Assembly (NCBI GenBank): GCA_963693305.1 | Contig: OY855912.1 | Coordinates: 9,837,001 to 9,901,000, forward strand | Direction of reading: 5' to 3' | DNA: 64,000 nucleotides | DNA from: Meandrina meandrites | Taxonomy: Eukaryota; Cnidaria; Anthozoa; Scleractinia; Meandrinidae | Shown here: positions 13,301 to 21,194 of the stretch, piece by piece | How the letters are laid out: every line of letters starts with the position of its first letter | How positions within the stretch are numbered: the stretch's first letter is position 1 | Program-made: the position numbers and the translations under genes | Notes under the pieces: generated by a model | What the model saw: the letters and a program-made list of their open reading frames with translations, nothing else | Database searches by the model: none | What the model was told of the DNA's origin: nothing

Positions 13301-16300
13301 CTTTCAATTGCATCTCTTGCTTTTCCATAGCAGTGCTGAATTAACAGTTGCAACCTTCTGGAGTTGTCAGGATTATCTTTCTCTAAACAAGTCTCAAAGT
13401 TATGCATAAACGAGACATACTTCATCGGGTCTCCATCGAAACGCATGTACTCAACTTTCGGAGTGGAGACAACTTGACGCAATGCTTGTACCATTTCTAA
13501 TCTGCCATCAGATGTAAATGATGCTGGTTCCTGCATTTGACATTCACCTGGATATGCACCTGGAGTCTGGGACCATGTTACCTGGGTTGGCCGCCGTGCT
13601 ATCTCTTCAGGTTTAAGCTGTGGCATTAATGGCACCTGCACTTGTTGTAATTCATTTCTTAACACTGGTGGATTGACAGGTGGTGTTCTTAATGTCTTAG
13701 TGTCCTTTAAATTGTACGGTTGGTCTGCATATTTACATGTACCAGCCTCGTCAACATAAAGTGTACGTCCAGTTGCAGAAAACACTGGATTGGGTACTGA
13801 AGTACGGACTGCTTCGCAGGCCTTAACACCTGAGATCCTAATTCTGTCATTGTCTCTAAATTTAGGAACTTCATCCAAAGGTTCAGACCTTAGCACTGGT
13901 TGCTCAAGTGGATTTAACTGAGTTTTTGTCCTTGTCTGATGCTGAGTGGGGCGTAAAGGCTCCAAATGCTGCACTGATTGCTCATGTGGCTGTATTAACT
14001 GAGACTGAGCTGCCTCCCTTGTCTGCTGCTCAATGATGTGTAAAGGCTCCTCGGGTATCAACTCTGCTAAACGTTCCTTGTACTGACTATCCCTGCACTG
14101 GTCTTCAAGCTCTTTATAAACATTAACACTTGCCATAGCCCGCTCCTCCTCCATCTCGGCCTCCATTAAGTCCCTTTCATAATGAATTTCATTCATCTTA
14201 CGCTGCAACTGTTGTTCACGCAGAAGCTGTTTGCTTTTCAACTGAGCGAGGGCAAGTTGTTCTTTCTTCTTTGCTAATATCATAGAAGCTGAACTTGAGC
14301 CAGAGGACCCACCTTTCGAACTCTTGCTTAACTTTCTTGTAAAGGATTTTATGTCATCATCTCGCCCTTTAATAGACATAGCTTTGGACTTCCAAGACTC
14401 AATTGCAATGTCAAGTGCTGCCTTCTGCGCCAACTGCTCCTTGTAGCTATCATTGGCTCTGTCAAGTTCTTCATAACGGCTAAGAACATCAAGGCATTCA
14501 ATGTACCCCTTATGGGCTTTAACAAACTTCCGCCAAGCATCTTCATATGAATCCTGATTTAATTTTAGATCCTCCAAATTTCCACAGTTGTCCATTATTT
14601 CCTTAATGTTTCCTCTAAGTCTGGTAAGGGTTGCGATGTAACCTGAACGGGAATTTTTTAGTGTGTTTCCCCTTTCTGCCATTCTGCTTTCAAAATTTGT
14701 ATTAGAGGGTACTTTCATGCGGGAACTTCTTCTCAAATGAGTTCCAACGTCAGCTTCCGACGAGGCCCCCCGGGCACTTTGTTCAAATTTGCTACCAACA
14801 GGCAGTGATTGAACAGACATTTTCAACATGCAGCAATGTACAAATAATGTCAAACACAAACAATGTTCTCCCAGAGAATGAAATGACCGTCAGTTAAACA
14901 GGTGAAATCCCATCAAAACACGAAACAATGTTGTCCCTGAATACAAACAACTATCGATCAAACAGACACAATCCAACCCAAACACGAAGTAGCGGCGAAA
15001 TCATCTTATTTAAGCTCAAAGCAGTACAATTCTCCCCCGAGAACCAAATTATTGTCAATAATAATCAGACAAAACCCAATGCAAACACGAGGCAATGTTC
15101 TCCCCCGAGAACCAAATAATTGTCAGCAATAATCAGACGAAATCCAATGCGAACACGAAGCAATGTTCTCCCCCGAGAACCAAATGATTGTCAATAATAA
15201 TCAGACAAAATCCAATGCAAACACGAAGCACAGTTCTCCCTTGAGAACGAAACAGTCAAATAATCGCACAAATCGCTCCAAACACGAAGCACGGTTCTCC
15301 CTTGAGAACGGAACAGTTCAATAATCGCACAAGTCGATCCAAACACGAAGTAAAGTTCTCCCTTGAGAACGGAACAGTCAAATAATCGCACAAATCGATC
15401 CAAACACGAGGCAAAGTTCTCCCTTGAGAACGGAACAGTCAAATAATCGCACAAATCGATCCAAACACGAGGCAAAGTTCTCCCTTGAGAACGGAACAGT
15501 CAAATAATCGCACAAGTCGATCCAAACGCGATGCACAGTTCTCCCTTGAGAACGGAACAGTCAAATAATCGCACAAGTCGCTCCAAACACGAAGCACAGT
15601 TCTTCCTTGAGAACGAAACAGTCAAATAATCGCACAAGTCGCTCCAAACACGAAGCACAGTTCTTCCTTGAGAACGAAACAGTCAAATAATCGCACAAGT
15701 CGATCCAAACTAATGTTCTCCCTTGAGAACCAAATAGCTGCCTCCTGAGATCCAAACAGTTCTTTAACTGTAGCTTCCGTAAGCTGGTCTTTTAATAAAC
15801 AAAAATAACCGTGCAAAGCACGTTAAAGAACTGTTTGATACAATAAACTGAAAAACTCAAACTCGCGCTGTCTTCCCCAAAACGTTCCATGTGCGAATAC
15901 TCAGGGGAATCGTCACGTGACTACAACCGGAAGTAAAAAACCGGATGTTACAACGGTAGCCACAAAAATACAAAACTGTTTTACTTATGCATCAGTCAAT
16001 TCCAGTAGTGCCCATCCCCCCCCCCCCCCGGGCTAACACCCGGGCATTAGCATTTCTTTGGTTAATTCCCTGGGGTGGGGATGAGGGAACCGGGCAAATG
16101 CCCCGCTCCCGGGTTGATTGTTTTCAATCTCTCGAGAGGTGATATAAGAATATAATCCACAAGTTGTTGCTTCTTGACAATGAAGAAATATCTAAAATTC
16201 AGAAAATATACCTTTAAAAACATCCATGAACATCCACGAGCTTCTCTAACATGGACTAGCTAATCTGCAACGTAGTCCACGTCTTGGCCTATAAACGCCT

Positions 16301-16957
16301 CCATCACGAATACGCGACTCATTCCACGGTTTCGAAACCACGTGTCAAATGCCTGGGGGTCAACCCGAGGTACGCAAATGCCCCACCCCCGGGACGGGCA
16401 ACATTAGGAAATGCCCCGGGGTTTCCCGGGGGGGGGGGGATGGGCACTGTTGGAATTGACTGATGCATTAAAAGTAGAAGTCTTTCAGACATGACAGCCT
16501 TTCTCCAACGTGTCACAAAATTATTTCCTGCCTAGCTTGCGTAGCAGGCATATAAAAGGGGGAGGGGTGTGCCCGCGCTTTTTTTCCTTCCGATGTCCCA
16601 CCCCTCCCCCTCCCCCTTTATGCGCCTGCAACGCAGGCTATTATATTCCTGCCCGTTGAAACATGCACGCTCGCAAGATGAATTTCATCTACAATCAGGC
16701 ACAACGAAAACGTACGAAAGGCCCACTAAATCGAAAAAGATTTAAGTTAATAACGAAACATTTCTTCAAGAAAGCATGACATCAACGAAGCAAAACAACA
16801 TCAACAACAGGAATGTTCTTTAGCACACCGACGATCAAGAGAAGTCGAGAAACATTCGCGCAGTCATGTGAGGATATTTCACCTATCTGATGGTTCAGAA
16901 AGTCGATATACTTACTGGCGAAGAGTAGAGAGAGCCTGCTTCGGTGACAGCAACCAT
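1..16957 (-). CDS. TMEM104: TMEM104 orthologue, multi-pass membrane protein (3' end off window)
   Basis: Minus-strand gene, ten coding exons in the window: 16916-16957, 7571-7692, 6069-6153, 4903-5011, 4178-4242, 3453-3483, 3093-3192, 2595-2685, 1556-1649 and 320 down to 1. All junctions are GT-AG and the phases match throughout, giving 353 codons without a stop. The start MVAVTEAGSLYSSP is followed by FNLIIGVGALTMPKAF, then an acidic loop (SEEEEPLLI), GQMANMFFSK, LYLYGDLAIYAAAVP, LGPFAFFNVQKTKYLQI and FGVCVYSYMCQHSIPSLIT. These match vertebrate TMEM104 block by block. The family is a multi-pass membrane protein related to amino-acid permeases; its transport activity is not established to my knowledge. 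Exon 6 is only 31 nt. Intron 1 carries a BEL/Pao retrotransposon, and several introns carry SINEs. The remaining C-terminal exons lie left of position 1. Identity is near certain; exact splice sites come from sequence only. Confidence 0.95.
372..684 (+). mobile_element. tRNA-headed SINE, copy A
   Basis: About 310 bp in TMEM104 intron 9. The head has a pol III A-box-like TGGCCTAATGGTTAG and a B-box-like segment (GGTCCGAGCTCGAGCCC). The body includes GTGCCTCTCTCCACC and CATCCCATCCAGGGGGGAGT, and it ends near CGCAGACTTGAAC. At least eight related copies exist in the window on both strands. Confidence 0.8.
2086..2264. repeat. Foldback element with GC-rich arms
   Basis: Inverted arms GGCGATTTTTGTCGCGCCGA at the left and its complement at the right end; inside, CTCCTGCGATATCGCGGCGA is again mirrored. 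Both arms are about 70 bp or more. TMEM104 intron 8. No coding. Confidence 0.85.
3846..4135 (+). mobile_element. tRNA-headed SINE, copy B
   Basis: Near full length, beginning GGGAGGCACGGTGGCCTGATGG. Contains the shared body motifs TTGTGTTCTTAAGCAAGACA, the CCTCTCTCCACC-like segment and CATCCCATCCAGGGGGG. It lies in the TMEM104 intron, ending about 45 bases from exon 5. Confidence 0.8.
5885..6010 (+). mobile_element. SINE fragment, copy C
   Basis: 3' part only: CATCCCATCCAGGGGGGAGT, then ACTCCTAGTCACTTCATGC, GGATAAGCTCCAGCCTGAT and a CTTAACCTACCCTACC tail. The tRNA-like head is missing, as expected of a 5'-truncated or broken copy. Confidence 0.7.
6497..6725 (+). mobile_element. SINE fragment, copy D
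   Basis: Body and tail of the same SINE: TAGTGCCTCTCTCCACCCAG, GTGTATAAATGTGTACC, GGATAAGCTCCAGCCTGATG, ending in a TTACC repeat tail. The tRNA-like head is absent. Confidence 0.7.
6825..7020. mobile_element. MITE with TTTTACAGT inverted ends
   Basis: About 196 bp with about 38-bp terminal inverted repeats, TTTTACAGT(G/A)AAACAAACTC followed by AACCGGGGCCACCCA, near perfect. TMEM104 intron 2. No clear target duplication. Confidence 0.85.
7113..7388. mobile_element. MITE with GGCCATTCCATTTAAT inverted ends
   Basis: 276 bp; arms GGCCATTCCATTTAATATC at the left and the complement at the right, then GCACCCCC runs. A 17-base direct copy of the right tip (TTTAAATGGAATGGCC) follows at 7389-7405, so the end is locally duplicated. 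Confidence 0.8.
7748..7943 (-). repeat. 3' LTR of the BEL/Pao element
   Basis: 196 bp, differing from the other LTR at two positions seen by eye: a T within the A-run near 7785 of the alignment, and G versus T in GATG(T/G)... near 7928. It is preceded by AAAAT, one half of the target duplication. Confidence 0.95.
8153..11032 (-). CDS. BEL/Pao reverse transcriptase C-terminal part, RNaseH and integrase
   Basis: A 959-residue frame continuing the RT. YVDD catalytic motif at residues 52-55. RNaseH has SDAS (D238), an RLE glutamate near 287 and TDST (D312). The integrase zinc region includes the CHESLGH histidines and CMNC (C613, C616); the catalytic triad is D650 (VGID), D712 (RSDRGS) and E762 (GGVWERM). 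The C-terminal integrase-associated domain ends with LPTLLERKKWN and GDLVLLADE. The apparent ATG is internal to the RT, so this is not an independent start: the two frames were one polyprotein before the break at 11052-11055. Confidence 0.93.
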   Translation of the reverse strand: MTKEMEEYRMVKHLFGATSSPSVANFCLRKTAQLHQEEFDAEVVETVKHNMYVDDMMKSTGTTEKAVGLASQLRKLLEKGGFRLTKWYSNDRELLATIPESERAKSVVNLELEKLPTESALGLKWNTEEDKFVWEVLEKILHSVNQKPMTRRGIVSAVYSLFDPLGFIAPYVMKAKLLLQTLSRKRLGWDDPLDEADKGQWKRWLDDLPKLQEIQVDRCFKPKEFGEVKEVQLHLFSDASRQGYASVAYLRLKDVTDQIHCAFVMGKARLAPLREISIPRLELTAAVISVKLSKIIREELDMTIDQVHYWTDSTSVLKCINNESKRFHTFESNRLTVIHNGSKPSEWKYVNRDDNPADDSSKGLKIDAMFKNDRWLKGPKFLWENESHWPKMIEIPVLEDGDPEIRKEAQIYASALQSNVVDDLLSYYSCWWKLKCAIAWLLRYKQYLRVKVKLRKNAGIVNDSPVDSSEMPLMKCGHLTVAELQAAEMEVLRRVQEVAFPEVLNVLSATECCEDNGHPKKILRKAGASIRQLNPQLKEGLLRVGGRLGNAPVGYEKKHPVIIPYKHQVTDLIIKQCHESLGHMGQESVLSSLRETFWIVKGRSAVRRVIGKCMNCQRQRKACPGEQFMASLPEDRLIPDKPPFTYVGIDYFGPLEVKQGRSRVRRYGCLFTCLTTRAVHIEIAHSLDTDSMINALRRFISVRGYPEQIRSDRGSNFTKADKELKEAVEAWNEHKINNFCGQKKIEWIFNPPSASHMGGVWERMIRSVRQILKAILKEQLVSDEVLSTVMAEAVNILNSRPLTRNSDSPLDEQPLTPNHLLHLRPCPGLPPGIFDKDDFSYRRAWRQAQYLANLFWRRWTSEYLPTLLERKKWNAPRRNLEVGDLVLLADESFPRGKWPLGRIEEVMPSRDGLVRTVRVKTSCTVAMRAKRQRKGEPVNKEGTTILTRPVTKLCLLEMD
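11029..14859 (-). CDS. BEL/Pao gag, protease and N-terminal part of reverse transcriptase
   Basis: A 1276-residue frame. Residues about 130-260 are charged and coiled-coil-like; about 455-610 match the gag-type DUF1759 region; about 700-765 hold cysteine-rich knuckles (CSVCRGQHRLWKC, then CIKCLHSGHFARDC). The aspartic protease motif ALLDSGSEITLC has its DSG at 842-844. The RT begins near 1150 and reaches VADIEAMFHQV before the frame runs out of phase just short of the active site. The second Met (residue 14, about 14820) is an alternative start. The frame overlaps the next one by four bases, but the overlap is a lesion product, not a designed junction, because it cuts through the RT. Confidence 0.93.
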   Translation of the reverse strand: MCLTLFVHCCMLKMSVQSLPVGSKFEQSARGASSEADVGTHLRRSSRMKVPSNTNFESRMAERGNTLKNSRSGYIATLTRLRGNIKEIMDNCGNLEDLKLNQDSYEDAWRKFVKAHKGYIECLDVLSRYEELDRANDSYKEQLAQKAALDIAIESWKSKAMSIKGRDDDIKSFTRKLSKSSKGGSSGSSSASMILAKKKEQLALAQLKSKQLLREQQLQRKMNEIHYERDLMEAEMEEERAMASVNVYKELEDQCRDSQYKERLAELIPEEPLHIIEQQTREAAQSQLIQPHEQSVQHLEPLRPTQHQTRTKTQLNPLEQPVLRSEPLDEVPKFRDNDRIRISGVKACEAVRTSVPNPVFSATGRTLYVDEAGTCKYADQPYNLKDTKTLRTPPVNPPVLRNELQQVQVPLMPQLKPEEIARRPTQVTWSQTPGAYPGECQMQEPASFTSDGRLEMVQALRQVVSTPKVEYMRFDGDPMKYVSFMHNFETCLEKDNPDNSRRLQLLIQHCYGKARDAIESCVNLPVDEGYHAAKSTLRENFGLPHIIAKAHIRKLESLPPLKQADGASLLAFARHLDVANRTLSGMGPEYVSDLNHTNTLRELNKKLPLFMRVKWTECAGRIISHGSRPKFADFLQHLKDRAALVNNEFGEDLTPSPSKERDSAKRKDPQGRGAQKWTTLFGGVQGQKGPGKQSQKLPACSVCRGQHRLWKCDKFKNQPHQDKWKVVRDQNLCIKCLHSGHFARDCPKTQFKCQVDGCNQSHNTLLHPPAENPSPPSANDDQLRERVTGTNTSSDTSGVTSERSAVTAATGAGERVCLSVVPVKVLAKDGNSIPVETYALLDSGSEITLCHESLKESLGVSGTKLDFTLSGITGSTRVESQQVDLIVMSMDESVIVELPKVRTVKHMPITESCIAKKEDLEHWPHLHDVDLRQLDIESVMLVVGLKDNPSLFLPLECRTGREGEPVAVRYSLGWTVIGPVGGESCNSERLVNFLREGESSVVCTRVLESEDSVLCDGSKDSVVFSEMLDNGDVVKVHVADEGCGLELGPDCSENENQLQTDETERQAQNEELNQQLERLWKTDFESSEVETRVCESLEDKRALEIMEKTLKMVDGHFQVALPWRHDPPFLPNNRIVAERRGVLLKKRLLKDEALYEKYKTTMTDYIENGHAQKVPKEELEVKDRPVWYLPHHPVTHPLKPDKVRVVYDCAAKFGQTSLNHQLLQGPDQTNQLVGVLSRFRQETVGMVADIEAMFHQVLVDPKDCDSLRFYGGQMET
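14863..15768 (-). repeat. Tandem-repeat leader of the BEL/Pao element
   Basis: Between the 5' LTR and gag is an array of about 14 units. From 15234 to 15716 the units have a period of exactly 61 bp, each with TTCTCCCTTGAGAAC, a short inverted repeat, followed by CAGTCAAATAATCGCACAA and CCAAACACGAAGCA. From 14863 to 15233 the units are longer (about 65-69 bp) and more diverged. The 16 bases next to the LTR (15753-15768) are complementary to the LTR. Confidence 0.9.
15769..15964 (-). repeat. 5' LTR of the BEL/Pao element
   Basis: 196 bp, the upstream LTR in element orientation. In element sense the first part (U3) carries ETS-like sites (ACTTCCGG) and a CACGTGAC E-box, then a possible initiator TCAGTTT with no clear TATA box. 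A stretch complementary to the leader lies at 15822-15837. ATTAAA near the 3' part could act as a polyadenylation signal. Confidence 0.95.
15988..16467. mobile_element. 480-bp MITE with 17-bp TIR and TTA target duplication
   Basis: Perfect 17-bp ends TGCATCAGTCAATTCCA and complement, flanked by TTA on both sides (15985-15987 and 16468-16470). Next to the tips are C- and G-runs. A 3-bp TTA/TAA duplication suggests a PIF/Harbinger-type parent. It lies 24 bp from the retrotransposon end. No coding. Confidence 0.8.
16533..16640. repeat. Small inverted-repeat element
   Basis: Arms TAGCTTGCGTAGCAGGCATA at the left and, complemented, TAGCCTGCGTTGCAGGCGCA at the right, followed by purine-rich AAAGGGGGAGGGG on the left and its complement on the right. 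About 34-bp arms, 108 bp overall. Confidence 0.75.
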
Positions 16958-17158
16958 TTTTACTTGAACAATCTGTACTAAAGGTCGAGATCGATATGTT
17001 GTTTAGCCACAAATAATTCTTGTGGGATTACGACACTAAATCTTCACTAAATCACAAGATTTACTTCCGTTCGGTGAGGCGAGTGACCAGGCTTGAGTGG
17101 AGACTGGGGACCAAGTGTGATTACTACTTCATGTAAATGAACGTAGTGTCCTTCAGGT
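16958..17158. promoter_or_regulatory. Shared divergent promoter of TMEM104 and NAT9
   Basis: Only 201 bp separate the two start codons (TMEM104 at 16957 on minus, NAT9 at 17159 on plus). The interval contains ACTTCCG at about 17062, the complement of an ETS-type CGGAAGT site, and no clear TATA box. This is typical of a bidirectional housekeeping promoter. The bases just before the NAT9 ATG (CTTCAG then GT) could also be a splice acceptor, which would put some 5' leader upstream. Transcription starts cannot be placed from sequence. Confidence 0.7.
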
Positions 17159-20100
17159 ATGAGAATCAACAGTGAAACAGTGTTGGAAGGAGAAAGGATT
17201 GTTTTAGTACCCTACAGGAAAGAACATGTTCCAAGGTAATTAGTTAAAGCATTGTAGAACTATAAATACATTTGCAATTTGTGGCATGTTTTGAACAAAA
17301 TGATTTGGTAAATCACAGGATTTTGTTTATATTTTGAGGGATTTTGACTTTGTTTATATGAAAGCTAAAAATGTGATTTTAAACAATTATTGGATGAGGT
17401 TTTTGTGATATCCGGAATAATCAAGGTCGAGGTAAGTATTATCAGCTGAAGCTGAAGGCTGATTATGGATATCTCAAAAAGTGAATCTATACTTGTTTTT
17501 ATTATATAAACTGCAGTGGTATAGCGAGTGGTAGCAAATCGAGAAAAATGGTATCCCACATGTGTGGATAAAAATGATATCCACACATGTGTGATATCAT
17601 TTTTGACCAATCAGCTTGCAGAGTTTGCCATGTTCCAATGCTGAATAAGCCAAAGTAAATCAAAGTAAGTCGAAAAATCTTCGGATCTTCCTCGGCAATC
17701 TTCGGAAAACCGTCGGAAATTCTCGGAAAATGTTTGGAAACATTCGTACAACCTTCAGACAACATTTTGAAAATTTTCGGAAATCTTCGGAAATGGTCGG
17801 AAATCTTCGGAAAATCGTCAAAAACATTGTAATTAGTAGGTTTATATAAACATAGGCACGCTAAGCGTGCAGGAGTTATTTTTTCAATTGATTGGGTGGC
17901 TTGGGGTAAAACTGGGTGTTAGTCCTGTTGGGATGGTCTATTTCATGGGTTGAGCTATTTGTGCACGGTTCATGTGCACGGTCTATCGTGCTGACTAAGA
18001 GTTACTTTTGGAAAAATAACTCAAAAACAATTTAAAAAGAAATTGTACAAACGTTCTAAAATTAGGCTGCTTTACTTTGGTGTGCAACCGATCGATCGAA
18101 CCATACCGTTGAAGACAATAAATATGTCAGTAATTTCTTCAAAAGTAAACAGAAAAAAATATCTGGTAGTCACTTTTAAGGTTACCTTCATGTTAAACTA
18201 TCCGTCCCCTTTCATTCCAAGCCGAAAGAAAACCGCTAAGTACATCAGAACATGGATTGAAAACTGTTGACAACATTTACCGAAAACATGATCACAAAAT
18301 CGCAAACACGCTCTCTAAGAAAGCCAAATTGACCCAGAAATTGCAAGCGAATAGCCAGATGGAACAAGAACAAAGTATTGTCGGGTTTCTGAAATGGCTC
18401 CGTTATTTTCATCATCAATATAAGACAGAAACCTTTCTGCAAGCAAGTACGTGTTTCTTTCGACGAAGCGAGAAACAAACAACTCTAGTCACCAGTGCAT
18501 TTCGGCCAAACCACGTGACGATTTTACTTGGACTGGTACAATTTTAATTTCGCAACCAGAAACAGAAACGTGCCCTAACTTGTAAGCGTAACATCATCAT
18601 ATTCCCACGGCCGTGCTAAAAATAGCTTTCGATGAAGTTGTGTGCCACGCTTGACTGCACACCCAAAAAGCTAGTCTTCTTTTCAGCCGTTGTTTTTTGC
18701 GGGACAAGCCCAAACAACGGCTTCAAAGGAGACTACCAAAAAGCTGTCTGTCTTTTTTTCTTTTGCCTATGAGTAAACGTAACTGCAACCGCTTTGCGTT
18801 GGGAATATTAAATACACTAAAAAGGTATTGCGTCAGCCATGGAATGCGCTGACATGGAGCTTTCACTTTCGGTACGTGACAAACAAGATTATGTTTACTT
18901 TGCATGTTTATTTCGCCAGAAGCGACGGCCGCTAATTTGTTTGCAATTTTGCGACTATTTCTTGTCGGTTTAGCCAGTTCAAGTGAATCTTTTGGCTGTT
19001 TCATCGAGGCGAGTTCAGAGATCTGAAAATAAATTTGGCCGACGTAAACACTTGCAAGCATTACGTCATTGGTACGGAAATAACCGCATTGCACCACCAT
19101 ACTACTAAAGATAACCATCAACAATGCGAAGCTTGAAACGCGAGACTCGCACAACGACTACTATACCTTCCTACAGCCCTCACTCGCGGCACAAATGATG
19201 ATTTTCTCTTGCTGCAACCACGTTGTCAAAACACCTAATTTAATATTTGCCGAGCAGACAAAACGTGCCCTTGTAACATCATCACGTCATGAGCTTTTCA
19301 AACGATCGTACAATAAATAACTCATGACCGCCCATGTGAAGTCCTACTATTCCTAAGCAGGAAACGTCGAACCGTCTCCGGCCGCATTCGAACCTCACGA
19401 AAATACCAATTATTTGGCAACTCTCAAACCAAAATAAACGCACATGCCTCGACATATTACAATTACGTTATTCTTAATTTGGGAGGAAAATCTTGAGAGA
19501 TTTGTGGTCGCTCGTGTTATTACTTAGCCAAAGCTCCTACTAATAGGAAAACTACTAATGCTACACTTTTAACCGAGAGAAAACAGTTTAAACACCGCGC
19601 GGTTAGAATCTCAAAGATTTCTCGTTTAATTTCTTTTACACTCGCCCTTACAAACAACCCACAGTGCATCAGTTTGTCCCATTTGGGGACCAAAACAAAA
19701 CGTTGCGCAAACCCACAACACTGACATTAAAAATGGAAGTCACAACATTTATTCTCAATACACATATTTATTCTACTCAAAAACATCATAAAATTTAAAA
19801 TAAAGTGATCAACAAATACTATACCCATATTCTGTCGTCAACTGAACTAGTTGATTCGGCAAACCGAGAGAATCACCTTCACCACCATCAAATTTCCAAA
19901 CACTTTTCGGTTTCAGAACCCACACACAAGGTTCTCACCCAAAGCTACGTAAAAATCAAGAACTGGAATAGAGACTTCAGACCAACACGGCCAAATAAGG
20001 TTGAATCTATAGCAAAACAAAAATGGCCGTACCTTGAACCGAAAACAAATTATTCATAAAAACGATCCATACATACAAGCCGCAATTTGATTGGTCCTTG

Positions 20101-21103
20101 ATAGAATCTCAAATCTGATTGGTGTGAAATACATACATGAATGATCCACCCAACCAACATCCACCCACTTAATAGCCAAATACGCCTTCACGCCGACTAA
20201 GAGTTATTTTTTTTGAAAAAAATAACTCAATAAAAAGGATAATACATGGTTTCTTGGAGATATGAAATTTATCTTCTCATGTTCAAATCCGATATCTCAC
20301 TCGTTCGCTGCGCTCACTCGTGAGCTATCGATTTGAACACTCGAAGATAAATTTCATATCTCTGCGAAACCATGTATTATCCTCTATTTATTATACATTG
20401 TTTTCAATGAAATAACGACAAGCGCACTTTAAAAGAGGTGGATCTATGAGCAATGTTTTTGCTGTGCTATGTGCAAAATGCCACTCGACATTCTCTTGGA
20501 AATCATGCATTGCTCATGCAACCTACAGATTATTCACTAATCTGCTAGCAGATTATTGAATAATCTGTAGGTTGCGCCAATTCCCAGAATTAACCATAGG
20601 CTCTTAGCCAATGAGAAGGCAGATAGTGACTACAATGTGTGATAATATATAATATATGGCTTGACTTGTTAAGATATAATGCATGCTGTGACTGGCTAAT
20701 AGTCAGGGCTGAATCTTCCCTTAATGCCCACTGGTAATGATGAGCTTGGGATCATACTGGCAGAAGTAGTAATAATATAATTGCTCTTCGTCTTTTGGTC
20801 TGGCATATATAATGGTTATAAGTTTGCTGGACTCAGGATCCGATCGAGTGGTCCAGGCCAGGGCCAATGCGTTTTTGGCAAGACTCTTAACTTTCACTGT
20901 GCTTCTCGTCACCTAAGAGTATAAATAGTCACTGGTTAATTAACTGCTGTGGGGGGGGGGGGGGGGGGGGGGTAATCCTGTGATGGACTTGCTTCCCATC
21001 CATCCTAATTACTTATTAATTTTATGAAAATTGGGATGACCTCCAGTGGTGTGGGCCACATGGCCAGACATACATTTTCGTTTTTTTGTGTGAACCTTAC
21101 TTA

Positions 21104-21194
<91 letters not shown>

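Larger units (their letters stand above)
7748..15964 (-). mobile_element. BEL/Pao LTR retrotransposon in TMEM104 intron 1
   Basis: An 8217-bp element bounded by two 196-bp LTRs (7748-7943 and 15769-15964) that start TG and end CA on the plus strand. It is flanked by the 5-bp target duplication AAAAT (7743-7747 and 15965-15969). The internal region, read on minus, has a repeat-rich leader, a gag-protease-RT frame and an RT-RNaseH-integrase frame. Domain order gag, aspartic protease, RT, RNaseH, integrase and the integrase-linked C-terminal domain identify BEL/Pao. The LTRs differ at only two bases by eye, so the insertion is recent. A one-base break near 11052 splits the polyprotein. It lies in the same orientation as the host gene. 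Confidence 0.97.

Noticed and set aside
15234..15716. Regularly spaced repeats that might suggest a CRISPR array
   Set aside because: Units are repeated end to end without unique spacers, in a eukaryotic retrotransposon leader.
18257..19154. Frames at 18257-18547 (+) and 18723-19154 (-) as possible small genes
   Set aside because: No recognisable family, no splice-supported extension, and they lie in a repeat-like block of NAT9 intron 1.
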